NCBI GenBank assembly: GCA_028277445.1
Contig: JANQGG010000054.1
Coordinates: forward strand, 1 to 64,000
Length of the DNA stretch: 64,000 nucleotides
From: Chloroherpetonaceae bacterium
Lineage (GTDB): Bacteria; Bacteroidota; Chlorobiia; Chlorobiales; Chloroherpetonaceae
Direction: 5' to 3'
The translations under genes and the position numbers were made by a program. Each line of letters opens with the position of its first letter. The first letter of the stretch is position 1. Positions 46,922 through 54,923 of this stretch are shown here, piece after piece. The notes below the pieces were generated by a model that had not been told where the DNA came from, made no database searches, and saw nothing but the letters and a program-made list of their open reading frames with translations.

Positions 46922-48229
46922 ATGTCGAGAGGAAAAATTGTTGTTGGCCTTGATATTGGAACCACAAAGGTATGTGCTGTAGTAGCGGCAAAGGATGAGT
47001 TTGGTAAACTCAACATCCTGGGCATGGGGCGCTCATCGTCGGAAGGCTTGCAACGTGCAACGGTTATTAATATCAACAAAACGGTAGATGCCATCAAAGA
47101 AGCTGTTGCCGAAGCTGAAGAGACGTCGGCTATAAAAATTAAAGGGGTTAATGTCGGGATATCGGGCGAACATGTGCAATGCATAAAATCAAATGCAGAA
47201 GTTAGTGTGAACACGTCCGGGATTGTTAACCATGGCGATGTGGTGCGATTCATTGAAAAGGCCAAAAAGAATTTGAAGTACCTGGATATTGATCGTGAAA
47301 TCATACACGCCATCCCCCAGGAATTTGTGGTTGACGATCAGGAAGGGGTTTTAGACCCGATCGGCATGGCGGGCATTACCATGAAAGGCGCGGTTTATGT
47401 GGTTGTGGGTATGAAAACGAAAATCCGCAACATTGAGCAATGCATCGAGCGAGCCGGTTTGGAAATCAACGCCATGACTTTCGAACCCATCGCTTCCGGC
47501 CAGGCTGTTATTAAGGAAAGCGAGCGAAAAAGCGGTGTGGTTATCATTGATATCGGCGGCGGCACAACGGATTTGGCCATTTACACCCGCGGCGTAATTC
47601 GCCATTCGGAGGTGGTCAAAATAGCAGCTATAGATGTCACCAACGATGTGGCCATTGGCCTGCGAACCTTGCACGAAGTGGCCGAAGATTTGAAAATTTC
47701 GCATGGTTGCGCATATGCAAAAGATTTAATTCAAGACCATGAAATCCAGGTTCAGGGCATTGAAGGCAGACCGCCGAAGTCATTCCTGCAAAGCGCTTTA
47801 ACGAATATCATTGAAGCGCGCATGACCGAGATTTTTGAACTGGTCAGGGCGGCTTTAAAACGCTCCGGCTATTATGACTATCTCAATGCCGGAGCCATTA
47901 TTACCGGGGGCGGTAGCCTGATGCGCGCCACGCAAGCCCTGGCTCAGGATATTCTTGGGTTGGATGTTCGGATTGGCTACCCGGAAGGGGTTTCAGGAGG
48001 AATCAAACAGGATATTAGCAATCCGATTTATGCCACGGTTATGGGATTGGTATCGCATTCTTTTGCAGATATGGAACAGCGTCAGGAAATCATGAATACG
48101 GTTCGCCAGGAGCAATTGGAAAATCAGAAAAAAAATAAAGACGAGCAAGAGACAGAAAATCCAAAATCCGATCCTGAAAAAGGCAATAAAATTATCAATA
48201 AAGTTAAAAATTGGCTGGATCAGATTTAA
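46922..48229 (+). CDS. ftsA: Cell-division actin-like protein FtsA
   Basis: 435 residues from the ATG at 46922 (GAGGGG stands about 5 bases before it; a TTG just upstream is also open). The actin-fold phosphate loops are VVGLDIGTTKVCAVVA and IDIGGGTTDLAIY, with GGGSLMRA near the adenosine site. Residues 83-160 contain the FtsA-specific 1C domain. A polar linker (about 390-420) leads to the C-terminal amphipathic membrane-targeting helix IINKVKNWLDQI. It anchors FtsZ to the membrane. Confidence 0.96.
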   Translation: MSRGKIVVGLDIGTTKVCAVVAAKDEFGKLNILGMGRSSSEGLQRATVININKTVDAIKEAVAEAEETSAIKIKGVNVGISGEHVQCIKSNAEVSVNTSGIVNHGDVVRFIEKAKKNLKYLDIDREIIHAIPQEFVVDDQEGVLDPIGMAGITMKGAVYVVVGMKTKIRNIEQCIERAGLEINAMTFEPIASGQAVIKESERKSGVVIIDIGGGTTDLAIYTRGVIRHSEVVKIAAIDVTNDVAIGLRTLHEVAEDLKISHGCAYAKDLIQDHEIQVQGIEGRPPKSFLQSALTNIIEARMTEIFELVRAALKRSGYYDYLNAGAIITGGGSLMRATQALAQDILGLDVRIGYPEGVSGGIKQDISNPIYATVMGLVSHSFADMEQRQEIMNTVRQEQLENQKKNKDEQETENPKSDPEKGNKIINKVKNWLDQI

Positions 48230-48343
48230 CCCAATAAAGAGACTATGGACATTACGATCAGAACATTCATTGCTATTCAAACAGAAGATTTGTTTTCACT
48301 AAATAACACTGCATGCGGCAGTAATTAAACAGAGGGAGGTCAT

Positions 48344-49612
48344 ATGCCTTTTGAATTTGATAAGTCCAATAGAGAACCGGGTGCCAATATTAAAATTATC
48401 GGCATCGGAGGTTGTGGCGGAAATGCTGTAAATAACATGATTGAGCGGCGTATTGAAGGCGTTGAATTTATTGCATGCAATACCGATGTGCAGGCGCTAG
48501 AAAATTCACGAGCATCCACACGTATTCAAATCGGAAAATCCTTAACCGTGGGTTTGGGCGCTGGCGCCGATCCTTCAAGAGGCCGTCAGGCTGCCGAAGA
48601 AGACCGTGAAGAAATTTCCGAGTTGATTCGCGGTTCGGATATGCTTTTTATTACAGCAGGTATGGGTAAAGGTACGGGAACAGGCGCTGCGCCGGTAATT
48701 GCCGGGATCGCAAAAAATCTTGGGATTTTGACCATTGGCATTGTAACCATGCCGTTTAAATTTGAAGGACGGAAAAAAACGCACATTGCCGAACAAGGCA
48801 TTATTGAACTGCGGCGACATGTGGATACGTTAATTGTGGTTCAAAACGAAAAAATCCTTAGCATCGCCGATGAAGATGTTAATGCTAAAGAAGCCTTCGA
48901 TATTGCCAACGATGTCTTGTATCGGGCAGCCAAAGGTATTTCTGAAATTATCACCAAACACGGTCACGTTAATGTTGATTTTGCCGATGTGAAAGGCATT
49001 ATGATCGATGCCGGCGATGCCGTTATGGGCTCGGCAACCGCTTCGGGTGATAATCGTGCGGTTAAAGCGGCAACCGAGGCTATTTCAAGCCCGTTATTGG
49101 ATGGCATTTCCATCAAAGGCGCTACAGGCGTGCTTGTCAATATCACCGGTGATGTTAAAATGCGCGATATGGCCGAAGCCATGAACTACATTGAAGAAGA
49201 AGCCGGATTGGAAGCAAAGATCATCAATGGGTATGTTCAGGATAATTCGGTGCCGGGTGAAATTAATGTAACCGTTATTGCCACCGGGTTTGCCAAATCC
49301 AAAAAAGAGCCCGAGCCGGTAAGCGGTCACAATTTGCGGGTGGTTAGCCGGGAAGCTGAGCACCATCACATCAAAGAGGATCATATTTTGCAAATGGCTT
49401 CCAAAGATATGGAAACCCAGGAAGATGTGCCGGCATTTATCAAAAAAGGAATGGATATGCCACAACCCCTTGAAAAGGTTCAGGCCAATTATTCCATGAC
49501 CCAGGATTCGGATGAGGAAGAAAAGCCGTCTATTCAAGCCAATCCTCAGCAGGAGCGCATTCGCAAAGCCAATTCCGATACCCCGGCGTTCTTGAGGAAG
49601 ATTATGGATTGA
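48344..49612 (+). CDS. ftsZ: Cell-division tubulin homologue FtsZ
   Basis: 422 residues. The GTP-binding landmarks are [23 protein letters not shown] and [15 protein letters not shown], with the T7-loop DFADVK supplying the catalytic Asp. A variable linker (about 325-405) ends in the conserved C-terminal peptide [11 protein letters not shown] that binds FtsA. GGGAGG lies 5 bases before the ATG, one of the strongest ribosome-binding sites in the window. It is the last gene of the dcw cluster and a terminator follows. Confidence 0.98.
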   Translation: MPFEFDKSNREPGANIKIIGIGGCGGNAVNNMIERRIEGVEFIACNTDVQALENSRASTRIQIGKSLTVGLGAGADPSRGRQAAEEDREEISELIRGSDMLFITAGMGKGTGTGAAPVIAGIAKNLGILTIGIVTMPFKFEGRKKTHIAEQGIIELRRHVDTLIVVQNEKILSIADEDVNAKEAFDIANDVLYRAAKGISEIITKHGHVNVDFADVKGIMIDAGDAVMGSATASGDNRAVKAATEAISSPLLDGISIKGATGVLVNITGDVKMRDMAEAMNYIEEEAGLEAKIINGYVQDNSVPGEINVTVIATGFAKSKKEPEPVSGHNLRVVSREAEHHHIKEDHILQMASKDMETQEDVPAFIKKGMDMPQPLEKVQANYSMTQDSDEEEKPSIQANPQQERIRKANSDTPAFLRKIMD

Positions 49613-49640
49613 TAGAGAATTGAAATATCTAATTTTTATG

Positions 49641-49670
49641 AGGCTACATAATATGTGGCCTTTTCTATTT
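49641..49670 (+). terminator. Intrinsic terminator after ftsZ
   Basis: AGGCTACAT (49641-49649) pairs with ATGTGGCCT (49653-49661), with one G-T wobble and a 3-base loop, followed by TTTCTATTT. It marks the end of the dcw cluster, 29 bases after the ftsZ stop. Confidence 0.8.
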
Positions 49671-50041
49671 CTAGTTATTAAACTTGGTTAAATTGCTTTT
49701 ACATTGAGTATGTTTAAAGGAACGATATAATACTCTGAGTTAAGTTTTAAGTTAATCATTGTATTAATTTAAAATATATCCTATATTTCAATGTTTTGAT
49801 AGTAAAAATTTGTATTCCCTTTAAACACATTTTCGTTTACCCCAATGTTTCCAGCTAATAAAACACCGATATAAAGTTACTCTATATTCTTGATTGATTT
49901 TGAAATTCATTTTCAAACAAGAAATATTAAACTCCCTGAATATGATTCTAATAGGGATCTTAAAGATATAAGGGATAAACGATCAAGAAAGTTTATTTGA
50001 ATGAACACATATCTTTTTAACAATAAAACCACAATTACATT
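49671..50041. other. AT-rich spacer at the left end of the accessory island
   Basis: Nothing gene-like is visible. At 49812-49870 the sequence resembles the right end of the attC-like site at 50710-50768: CGTTTACCCCAATGTT (49834-49849) against CGTTTATCCCGATGTT (50732-50747), with TATTCCC, TAAAC and GCTAAT also shared at matching spacing. I read it as a degenerate left boundary of the first cassette. Confidence 0.5.
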
Positions 50042-50533
50042 ATGAAATTCAAATATTTTATCCTCATTAGTTCTTTTTTAGTTATTGGAACCTCCAATAG
50101 TTATGCTCAAACTCAAAAAGACTTTATTACGATTAAAGATGTATTTGGAGGATATGAATTCTATCAGGGTGAAAAAATATTGGACAAGAGCCAACTTGAA
50201 AACACATTGAAAACGAATCGAGAAGCTTATAAGCAAATTGAATCAGCACAAACGTCTTATACATTAGCTATGGCTTGTAGTTATGCTGGTGGATTTATGG
50301 TAGGTTGGCCGCTGGGAACAGCTATAGCTGGAGGAGATCCCAACTGGTTACTTGCAGGCATAGGTGCTGGTCTGATTGTTGTTTCTATTCCATTAAATAA
50401 TAGTTATTATAGTACAGCTAAAGAAGCAGTTGAAACATATAATAATGGTTTACAGACAAGTTCATTTTGGGATAAAAGTGATTTGAAATTAACAATAACT
50501 GGAAACGGAATTGGATTAACACTTACATTTTAA
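50042..50533 (+). CDS. Secreted glycine-rich helix hypothetical protein
   Basis: 163 residues with a signal peptide (1-22, SNSYAQ). The mature protein has a short beta-rich start (TIKDVFGGYEFYQGEKIL), a helix, two glycine-rich hydrophobic segments (about 77-100 and 103-120) that may be membrane hairpins, and an ending GNGIGLTLTF. Similar-looking proteins are scattered in Bacteroidota as accessory genes, and no function is known to me. Codon use and AT content differ from the dcw genes next door. It is the first gene of the putative cassette array. Confidence 0.7.
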   Translation: MKFKYFILISSFLVIGTSNSYAQTQKDFITIKDVFGGYEFYQGEKILDKSQLENTLKTNREAYKQIESAQTSYTLAMACSYAGGFMVGWPLGTAIAGGDPNWLLAGIGAGLIVVSIPLNNSYYSTAKEAVETYNNGLQTSSFWDKSDLKLTITGNGIGLTLTF

Positions 50534-50547
50534 GATTTACTGCTTTC

Positions 50548-50752
50548 TACAGCTATTAGGAAAAAAAGCCGGGAAAACACATTATGCAAATTATTTTATA
50601 ATGTTAAATGTGCATGTGCGAAAGATGGCTGGTTACGCTATTAATGAAAATATCAGTGCAAATGGCTTTCTTTATGGCATCCCGGCTACCCCGCCAATAA
50701 ATTACAGATTTTATTCCCAATAAACCCAATACGTTTATCCCGATGTTAGCGC
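50548..50752 (+). repeat. attC-like recombination site 1
   Basis: A structured spacer after the secreted hypothetical gene. CTACAGC (near 50548) is followed by GCCGGG (50568-50573) and, 107 bases on, CCCGGC (50681-50686), and ends with GTTAGCGC (50745-50752). The right-end octamer is the exact reverse complement of GCGCTAAC at 51467-51474, the relation expected between the two ends of an integron cassette. It is longer than typical attC sites and its left core lacks an expected A (CTAC versus CTAAC), so it may be partly degenerate. Confidence 0.5.
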
Positions 50753-50785
50753 TAATTAAGGCGACGATTTTGAAATAAGCTTAAG

Positions 50786-50821
50786 TTGTACTTTAGTGAA
50801 ACATTTCATATCTTTGTTTCA
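50786..50821 (+). promoter_or_regulatory. Promoter and operator of the HigBA pair
   Basis: TTG (50786-50788), 20 bases, then TATCTTTG (50809-50816) match the Bacteroidota -33/-7 consensus. The inverted repeat TGAAACA (50797-50803) / TGTTTCA (50815-50821) brackets the -7 element and reaches the ATG, as expected for an antitoxin operator. The transcript would start at or next to the ATG and be almost leaderless. Confidence 0.55.
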
Positions 50822-51171
50822 TGGATTCCAAACCAAAATATAGGACAGCAATATTCTATAAAGATTACTTTGAGAAATTCTTCATAAAACAGTCCAAGAA
50901 GGTAAAAGCAAAAATTATTTGGACAATTGAGTTGATTGAGGAACTTGAACGAGTCCCTGAGACATATCTCAAACATATTGAATCGACCAAAGGACTTTAT
51001 GAGATAAGAGTTAAACAGGGTAGAGACATTTTTAGAATCTTTTGCTTCTTTGACAAAGGACATTTAATAATCGTGACAAGTGGATTCCACAAGAAAACCC
51101 AGAAGACACCAAAGAAAGAAATTGATAGGGCACTTAAAATAATGGAGGAGTACGAAAATGAAAACAAGTAA
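50821..51171 (+). CDS. HigB/Gp49-like RelE-superfamily toxin
   Basis: 116 residues, basic. The pattern KAKIIWTIELIEELERVPE, then GLYEIRVKQGRDIFRIFCFF and the ending FHKKTQKTPKKEIDRALKIMEEY is characteristic of the phage-derived Gp49-like HigB toxin family, ribosome-dependent mRNA interferases. Toxin-first order with a 14-base overlap into the XRE antitoxin is the normal higBA arrangement. The pair lies between two attC-like sites, the usual place for stabilising toxin-antitoxin cassettes. Confidence 0.88.
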   Translation: MDSKPKYRTAIFYKDYFEKFFIKQSKKVKAKIIWTIELIEELERVPETYLKHIESTKGLYEIRVKQGRDIFRIFCFFDKGHLIIVTSGFHKKTQKTPKKEIDRALKIMEEYENENK

Positions 51172-51457
51172 CAAGATGACTCTTGATGAGTTTAAAGACA
51201 AGCATTATGGAGTTAAAGGAACCAAATCACGAGATGAGCTCGATAACGGTTATGAAAACTTCAAATTAGGAACATTACTTCATGATGCCAGACTTGAAAA
51301 AGGGCTAACTCAAGCTGAACTAGCTGAGAAGGTTGGAACGACAAAATCTTACATATCTAAAATAGAGAATAATATAAAGGAAGTAAGACTTTCAACCTTG
51401 CAGAAGATAGTTCATTTAGGTCTTGGAGGACATTTAGATTTATCAATACGTTTATAA
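51158..51457 (+). CDS. HigA-like XRE-family antitoxin
   Basis: 99 residues. A short N-terminal segment precedes a helix-turn-helix domain (about 37-92) with ARLEKGLTQAELAEKVGTTKSYISKIEN, the canonical XRE/Cro pattern. It should neutralise the overlapping toxin and repress the operon through the inverted repeat at 50797-50821. It ends 9 bases before the next attC-like core. Confidence 0.88.
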   Translation: MKTSNKMTLDEFKDKHYGVKGTKSRDELDNGYENFKLGTLLHDARLEKGLTQAELAEKVGTTKSYISKIENNIKEVRLSTLQKIVHLGLGGHLDLSIRL

Positions 51458-51466
51458 GAGTAACTT

Positions 51467-51601
51467 GCGCTAACAGCAAATATAAGTAAGCCGGGTGTTG
51501 GCGGGTATTTAAAGTTTTGTACCTTGGGGCAAAAACAGCAACGGCGGATAAGAGCGTGGCCCGGAATTCCCGGCCTCCTCATATTTTCAAAACGTTACAA
51601 G
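51467..51601 (+). repeat. attC-like recombination site 2
   Basis: GCGCTAAC (51467-51474), 15 bases, GCCGGG (51490-51495), a GC-rich imperfectly self-complementary middle, CCCGGC (51569-51574), 19 bases, GTTACAAG (51594-51601). The near-symmetric layout and 135-base length fit an integron attC site with R'' ending in AAC and R' beginning with GTT. The right core recurs inverted as TTGTAAC (51889-51895) after the TIR pseudogene. Confidence 0.6.
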
Positions 51602-51619
51602 CAAGTTTAAAAAGACAAT

Positions 51620-51869
51620 ATGACAAGACAAGTTGAATTTGACATAGCATTATCATTTGCAGGAGAAGACAGAGAATATGTTGACCAAGTTGCGCACACG
51701 ACTTAAAAGGAAAAGGTGTATAAGTGTTTTCAATGATAAATTTGAAGAAGCTAATCTTTGGGGTAAAAATTTATACGACTATTTAAGAGACATCTCTAGA
51801 AACAAAGCTCTTTATACTGTAATGTTTATTTCCGATGATTGCAATAAAAAACTCTGAGCAAATCACGAA
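51620..51869 (+). pseudogene. TIR-domain protein remnant, frameshifted and truncated
   Basis: The first frame (ATG 51620) gives MTRQVEFDIALSFAGEDREY, a TIR-domain start, then hits a TAA after VAHTT. A second frame resumes SVFNDKFEEANLWGKNLYDY and continues to MFISDDCNKKL, where TGA stands where the family has Trp, followed in frame by ANHE. Reading is restored if one AC in ACAC (near 51703) and one TA in TATA (near 51720) are removed. So there are two dinucleotide expansions and one nonsense change. Nothing downstream of the TIR fold remains. TIR proteins of this kind often serve in antiphage NAD depletion. Confidence 0.8.
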
Positions 51870-51888
51870 AATATTTCAGCAAATATCA

Positions 51889-51895
51889 TTGTAAC
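51889..51895 (+). repeat. Left core of a truncated third attC-like site
   Basis: TTGTAAC is the reverse complement of GTTACAA at 51594-51600. No GC-rich hairpin follows before sdhC, so only the left core of the site appears to survive. Confidence 0.4.
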
Positions 51896-51989
51896 TTAAC
51901 CTTTATGCGATGGATTTGCAGGGTAAAAGCCGTATTTTCCTCCAGTTCAATTTTCATCGCATTAAGTCGTTTTTGTTCTTGAAGATAAA

Positions 51990-52445
51990 ATGATGTCATC
52001 TATGTCTAATTTGGAGCAGAACCCTAAACAAGCAGCAAAATATCAGTATACTCATGGATTGGTTGAAGCGTTTAAACAAATATTGGCATACAGAAAATTT
52101 TCGGGCATGACAGCCTGGATCATCCACCGTTTATCAGGCATAGGTTTAGTTATTTATCTCATTTTACACATCAATGGTTTAAAAGCGCTTTACGACCCCG
52201 TGCAGTTTGATATTGTTATGAGCGCTTATCGCAGTCCCCTGTTCAAATTTGGTGAATTTATCCTCCTTGCTCTCGTGGTATATCACTCCATTAATGGCGT
52301 GCGAATTGTACTGATTGATGTCTTGGGATGGACAGTACACCAGAAACGTCTCTACGTAATAACCATTGCTTTATCGCTACTGTTACTGATTTTAGGGGGC
52401 TACCCTATCATTGCCCCATATTTTATTAATCCTTTTTTGAATTAA
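51990..52445 (+). CDS. sdhC: Succinate dehydrogenase cytochrome b subunit (SdhC)
   Basis: 151 residues with three membrane helices (about 40-60, 84-105, 120-143). MTAWIIHRLSGIGLVIYLILH carries the conserved S/H-R-x-SG quinone-site region and a candidate heme His; YHSINGVRIVLID carries the second His. Several Met codons are clustered at the start (51990, 51993, 52002). It would anchor the complex and bind heme b and menaquinone. Followed after 6 bases by the second anchor gene. Confidence 0.85.
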   Translation: MMSSMSNLEQNPKQAAKYQYTHGLVEAFKQILAYRKFSGMTAWIIHRLSGIGLVIYLILHINGLKALYDPVQFDIVMSAYRSPLFKFGEFILLALVVYHSINGVRIVLIDVLGWTVHQKRLYVITIALSLLLLILGGYPIIAPYFINPFLN

Positions 52446-52451
52446 GCGGTC

Positions 52452-52964
52452 ATGCAACAACGCAGTGTTAAAAAAAGCGGCGCTTTTGGATGGTATTTCC
52501 AACGTGTCACAGGCGTTGCAATTGTAATCTTATTTATCGGCCACTTTTGGGTTCAGCATATGCCAACAGATGCACTATCCGATAAAGATGAATACGAAAT
52601 GATTCGGGAAGCCTACAAAAACAAATACCCTGACTATAAAAAGGCCATTGAGGAAGGGAAAATTTCGGAAGCCAAAGAAGGCGAGCATCTCATCACTTAT
52701 GAAAAAGTGACAGCGAGGCTATCAAACCCGGTATGGAAAGTGTTTAATATTTTGTTTTTGGTATTCGGCCTCTATCACGGGTTCAATGGCATTTTCAACA
52801 TCATTGATGATTATATCCGAAATCGTCCGGTTCGTATTGGCATTATATCCATTACCTGGGTGCTGATCTTCTTGTTACTGATACAGGGCAGTTTAACGAT
52901 CATTACTGCCGGTGTTTATCAACCGCCCATTGGTATTGAAAATATTATCGGTGGTATGAATTAA
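52452..52964 (+). CDS. sdhD: Succinate dehydrogenase membrane anchor (SdhD-like)
   Basis: 170 residues with three membrane helices (about 13-33, 94-116, 125-153). WYFQRVTGVAIVILFIGHFWVQH has the R-x-TG motif and a heme-type His; GLYHGFNGIFNIIDDY matches the second conserved segment. Between helices 1 and 2 lies an unusually long charged insertion (about 36-92) rich in Lys, Glu and Tyr. The position between sdhC and sdhA supports the assignment. Confidence 0.82.
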   Translation: MQQRSVKKSGAFGWYFQRVTGVAIVILFIGHFWVQHMPTDALSDKDEYEMIREAYKNKYPDYKKAIEEGKISEAKEGEHLITYEKVTARLSNPVWKVFNILFLVFGLYHGFNGIFNIIDDYIRNRPVRIGIISITWVLIFLLLIQGSLTIITAGVYQPPIGIENIIGGMN

Positions 52965-53002
52965 ACCAAGGTTTATCCTCAATATTTAAAGAGTTTTAAC
53001 GC

Positions 53003-54757
53003 ATGTCTTTATTTAAACATGATGTGGTTATCGTCGGCGCTGGGCTTGCAGGATTGCGCGCAGCCGTTGAACTGGCAGGCCGATGCGATGTTGCGGTAGT
53101 ATCCAAATTGCATCCTCTGCGTTCTCACACCGGGGCGGCTCAAGGCGGAATTTGTGCCGCTTTGGGTAACGAAGAAGAAGACTTCACACTATGGCATGCT
53201 TATGATACAGTTAAAGGGTCGGATTATTTAGGTGATCAGGATGCCATTGAGATCATGTGCAACGATGCCCCAAGAGCCATTATTGAAATGGAGCATTACG
53301 GTGTGCCGTTTTCACGTACCCCGGAAGGCAAAATCGCCCAACGCCCGTTTGGCGGGCATACTAAAAATTTTGGCGAAGCTCCGGTAAGGCGCGCTTGCTA
53401 TGCTGCCGATCGTACCGGTCATGTTTGTATGCACACGCTTTATGAGCAATGCATTAAATACAATGTAAGGTTTTATGATGAATACCAGGTTTTGGATTTG
53501 TGTGAAACCGAAGGCGTAATTTGCGGCGCGGTTGCTTATGAGATCAGAACAGGGGAGGTTCACGCCTTTAACGCCAAGGCCATTATGTTTGCCACCGGAG
53601 GATATGGTCGTGCATGGAAAACCACTTCAAACGCTCATGCCAATACCGGCGATGGATTAAGCATTGTACTTCGAAAAGGCATGCCGCTTGAGGATATGGA
53701 GTTTGTTCAGTTTCACCCAACCGGTTTGTATCGGCTTGGAATTTTGGTCACCGAAGGCGCCAGGGGCGAAGGCGGCGTGTTGAGAAATGCCAATGGGGAA
53801 CGGTTCATGGAGCGATACGCCCCAACCGTTAAAGACTTAGCGCCGCGAGATATCATCAGTCGGTACATGTATCAGGAAATTGCAGAAGGCAGAGGCCTTG
53901 GCCCTAAAAAGGATTATGTTGAACTGGATTTAACCCATCTTTCGTTGAAACAAATAGAAACAAAGCTTCCTGAAATTTCAACATTTGCTAAAATTTACCT
54001 TGGCGTTGATCCCTCAAAAAATCCAATTCCGGTTCAGCCTACATGCCATTATGCCATGGGCGGTATTCCAACAGATATCAACGGACGTGTGTTTAGCGAT
54101 GAAAAAAACACCATAAAAACCGGCTTTTGGAGCGCGGGCGAAGCAGCTTGCGTATCGGTTCATGGAGCAAATCGGTTAGGCACCAATTCACTTTTGGATT
54201 TAATCGTGTTTGGCAGGCGCGCCGGAAAAGACATGCTGGATTTTGTTCAACAAACCAAAGGTTGGCTGCCGGTTCCATCAGATGCTGTTTCTAAAGTTGA
54301 AGCGAGAATAAATGATACCCTTAGCCGAACAAATGGTGAGTTCATAGGGGTTGTTCGATCCGATCTTCAGGAAATGATGATGGAAAATGTATCGGTATTC
54401 AGAAGCGGCGAAACGCTTTCAAAAGCCTCCAAAGAAATAAAACGACTTAAAGAGCGAAGTTCAAAGGTGATCGTTCAGGATAAAGGTAAAGAGTATAACA
54501 CGGATTTATTGGATGCCCTAGAGCTTGAATACCTGATCGATTTCTCAATAACAGTTATAGAAACAGCTTTAGCTCGGGAAGAAACCCGGGGCGCGCATGC
54601 ACGGGACGATTTTCCGAAACGCAATGATGAACAATGGATGAAACACTCGATGTGTTGGTTGGATGACTCCGGCGATATTGAGTTAAAATTCAAATCCGTT
54701 AATATGAAATTAGCCGAAGAGGATGACCGTTTCAAACCGAAAGAACGAAAATACTAA
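53003..54757 (+). CDS. sdhA: Succinate dehydrogenase flavoprotein subunit SdhA
   Basis: 584 residues. The FAD dinucleotide fold is [18 protein letters not shown], and His42 in [11 protein letters not shown] corresponds to the His that binds FAD covalently. Substrate-site stretches [32 protein letters not shown] and [14 protein letters not shown] are intact. In green sulfur bacteria the complex serves succinate/fumarate conversion in the reductive TCA cycle. No iron-sulfur subunit gene (sdhB) follows; the next gene is a protease. Confidence 0.95.
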   Translation: MSLFKHDVVIVGAGLAGLRAAVELAGRCDVAVVSKLHPLRSHTGAAQGGICAALGNEEEDFTLWHAYDTVKGSDYLGDQDAIEIMCNDAPRAIIEMEHYGVPFSRTPEGKIAQRPFGGHTKNFGEAPVRRACYAADRTGHVCMHTLYEQCIKYNVRFYDEYQVLDLCETEGVICGAVAYEIRTGEVHAFNAKAIMFATGGYGRAWKTTSNAHANTGDGLSIVLRKGMPLEDMEFVQFHPTGLYRLGILVTEGARGEGGVLRNANGERFMERYAPTVKDLAPRDIISRYMYQEIAEGRGLGPKKDYVELDLTHLSLKQIETKLPEISTFAKIYLGVDPSKNPIPVQPTCHYAMGGIPTDINGRVFSDEKNTIKTGFWSAGEAACVSVHGANRLGTNSLLDLIVFGRRAGKDMLDFVQQTKGWLPVPSDAVSKVEARINDTLSRTNGEFIGVVRSDLQEMMMENVSVFRSGETLSKASKEIKRLKERSSKVIVQDKGKEYNTDLLDALELEYLIDFSITVIETALAREETRGAHARDDFPKRNDEQWMKHSMCWLDDSGDIELKFKSVNMKLAEEDDRFKPKERKY

Positions 54758-54923
54758 GTTTTCACTGTGTGTTTGCTTAACTTATTAACTGATTTGGTTT
54801 CCCCTATCTTCTAATGGTTCATGTTATTGTGTTTCAAGTGATTTTCAACATGGGGAGATTAAACGTTTATGATATTATAGTGTTTCAATAATAATCTTAC
54901 CTGAACATCTCGACTTGAAATAC

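Noticed and set aside
49094-49537. Minus-strand frame of 147 codons inside ftsZ
   Set aside because: Shadow of ftsZ; composition is biased and no domain is visible.
50534-51620. Insertion sequence or prophage fragment
   Set aside because: No transposase, integrase or phage gene is present and there are no terminal inverted repeats with target duplications; the boundary pattern fits attC-type sites better.
54758-54914. A short or frameshifted sdhB after sdhA
   Set aside because: The 157-base gap is far too short and contains no cysteine-rich ferredoxin motif in any frame I could read.
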